From the NCBI GenBank assembly GCA_001767495.1, contig MELA01000025.1, positions 1 through 36,847 of the forward strand: 36,847 nucleotides of DNA, read 5' to 3'. The translations under genes were made by a program, and so were the position numbers. Below, piece after piece: positions 36,580-36,847 of this stretch. Numbering within the stretch: position 1 is the stretch's first letter; every line of letters starts with the position of its first letter. The notes under the pieces were generated by a model. It was not told the origin of the DNA. It worked only from the letters and a program-made list of their open reading frames with translations, and made no database searches. Source of the DNA: Acidobacteria bacterium RIFCSPLOWO2_12_FULL_65_11 (GTDB taxonomy: Bacteria; Acidobacteriota; Vicinamibacteria; Vicinamibacterales; CAVVIG01).

Positions 36580-36847
36580 CTAGCGGCCCTGGTCGGCGGC
36601 GTGGTGCCTGACGTCGCGCGCCGAAACGATGAAAATCACGTCTTCGGCGATGTTCGTGGCGTGATCCCCAATCCGCTCGAGGTGGCGTGACACGAGGATC
36701 AGGTCGAGCGCGGGCTCGATGGTGGCCGGATCCTGCAGCATATAGGTCAGCAGCTCGCGGAAGATCTGCGTCTTGAGCGCGTCCAGCTTGTCGTCCTCGT
36801 TCAGCACCTTCTGCGCCAAATCGGTGTCGCGGCGGACGAAGGCATCG
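36580..36847 (-). CDS. phoU: PhoU-type phosphate transport regulator, C-terminal part (truncated by window end)
   Basis: LTYMLQDPATIEPALDLILVSRHLERIGDHATNIAEDVIFIVSARDVRHH; frame open to the window edge. Confidence 0.92.
   Translation of the reverse strand, partial: DAFVRRDTDLAQKVLNEDDKLDALKTQIFRELLTYMLQDPATIEPALDLILVSRHLERIGDHATNIAEDVIFIVSARDVRHHAADQGR

Overview
GC-rich bacterial chromosomal window. Gene content and repeat style suggest Acidobacteriota/Vicinamibacteria-like DNA, but that is inference only. It is densely packed with about 33 mostly housekeeping CDSs: GNAT acetyltransferase; rex-moaC; lepB with a LytS/LytR two-component pair; a metallophosphoesterase with a fused homocysteine methyltransferase/MTHFR; two PmtA-like methyltransferases in tandem; a TMTC-like TPR membrane protein with a glycosyltransferase; a KAS / geranylgeranyl-reductase-like FAD enzyme / ICMT-family group; a TPR gluzincin; a rhomboid; leuA, a LysR regulator and leuDC; a MazF/RHH toxin-antitoxin pair; a Zn-type ABC locus without an ATPase; bioBFDA; an M28 glutaminyl-cyclase-like protein; citrate synthase; and partial phoU. 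I saw no phage, IS transposase, CRISPR, rRNA or tRNA. The most unusual signals are: (1) many dispersed repeat families, including two composite elements built as palindrome-ACTAC-[short tandem repeats]-GTAGT-palindrome, and an oriented GGGGTGGGGCCCC element upstream of three genes; (2) a rhomboid that keeps its GxSG serine but lacks the catalytic His; (3) two different PmtA types in tandem; (4) a bioD that seems to need a CTG start; (5) a KAS/FAD/ICMT cluster of unknown product; (6) candidate leaderless promoters.
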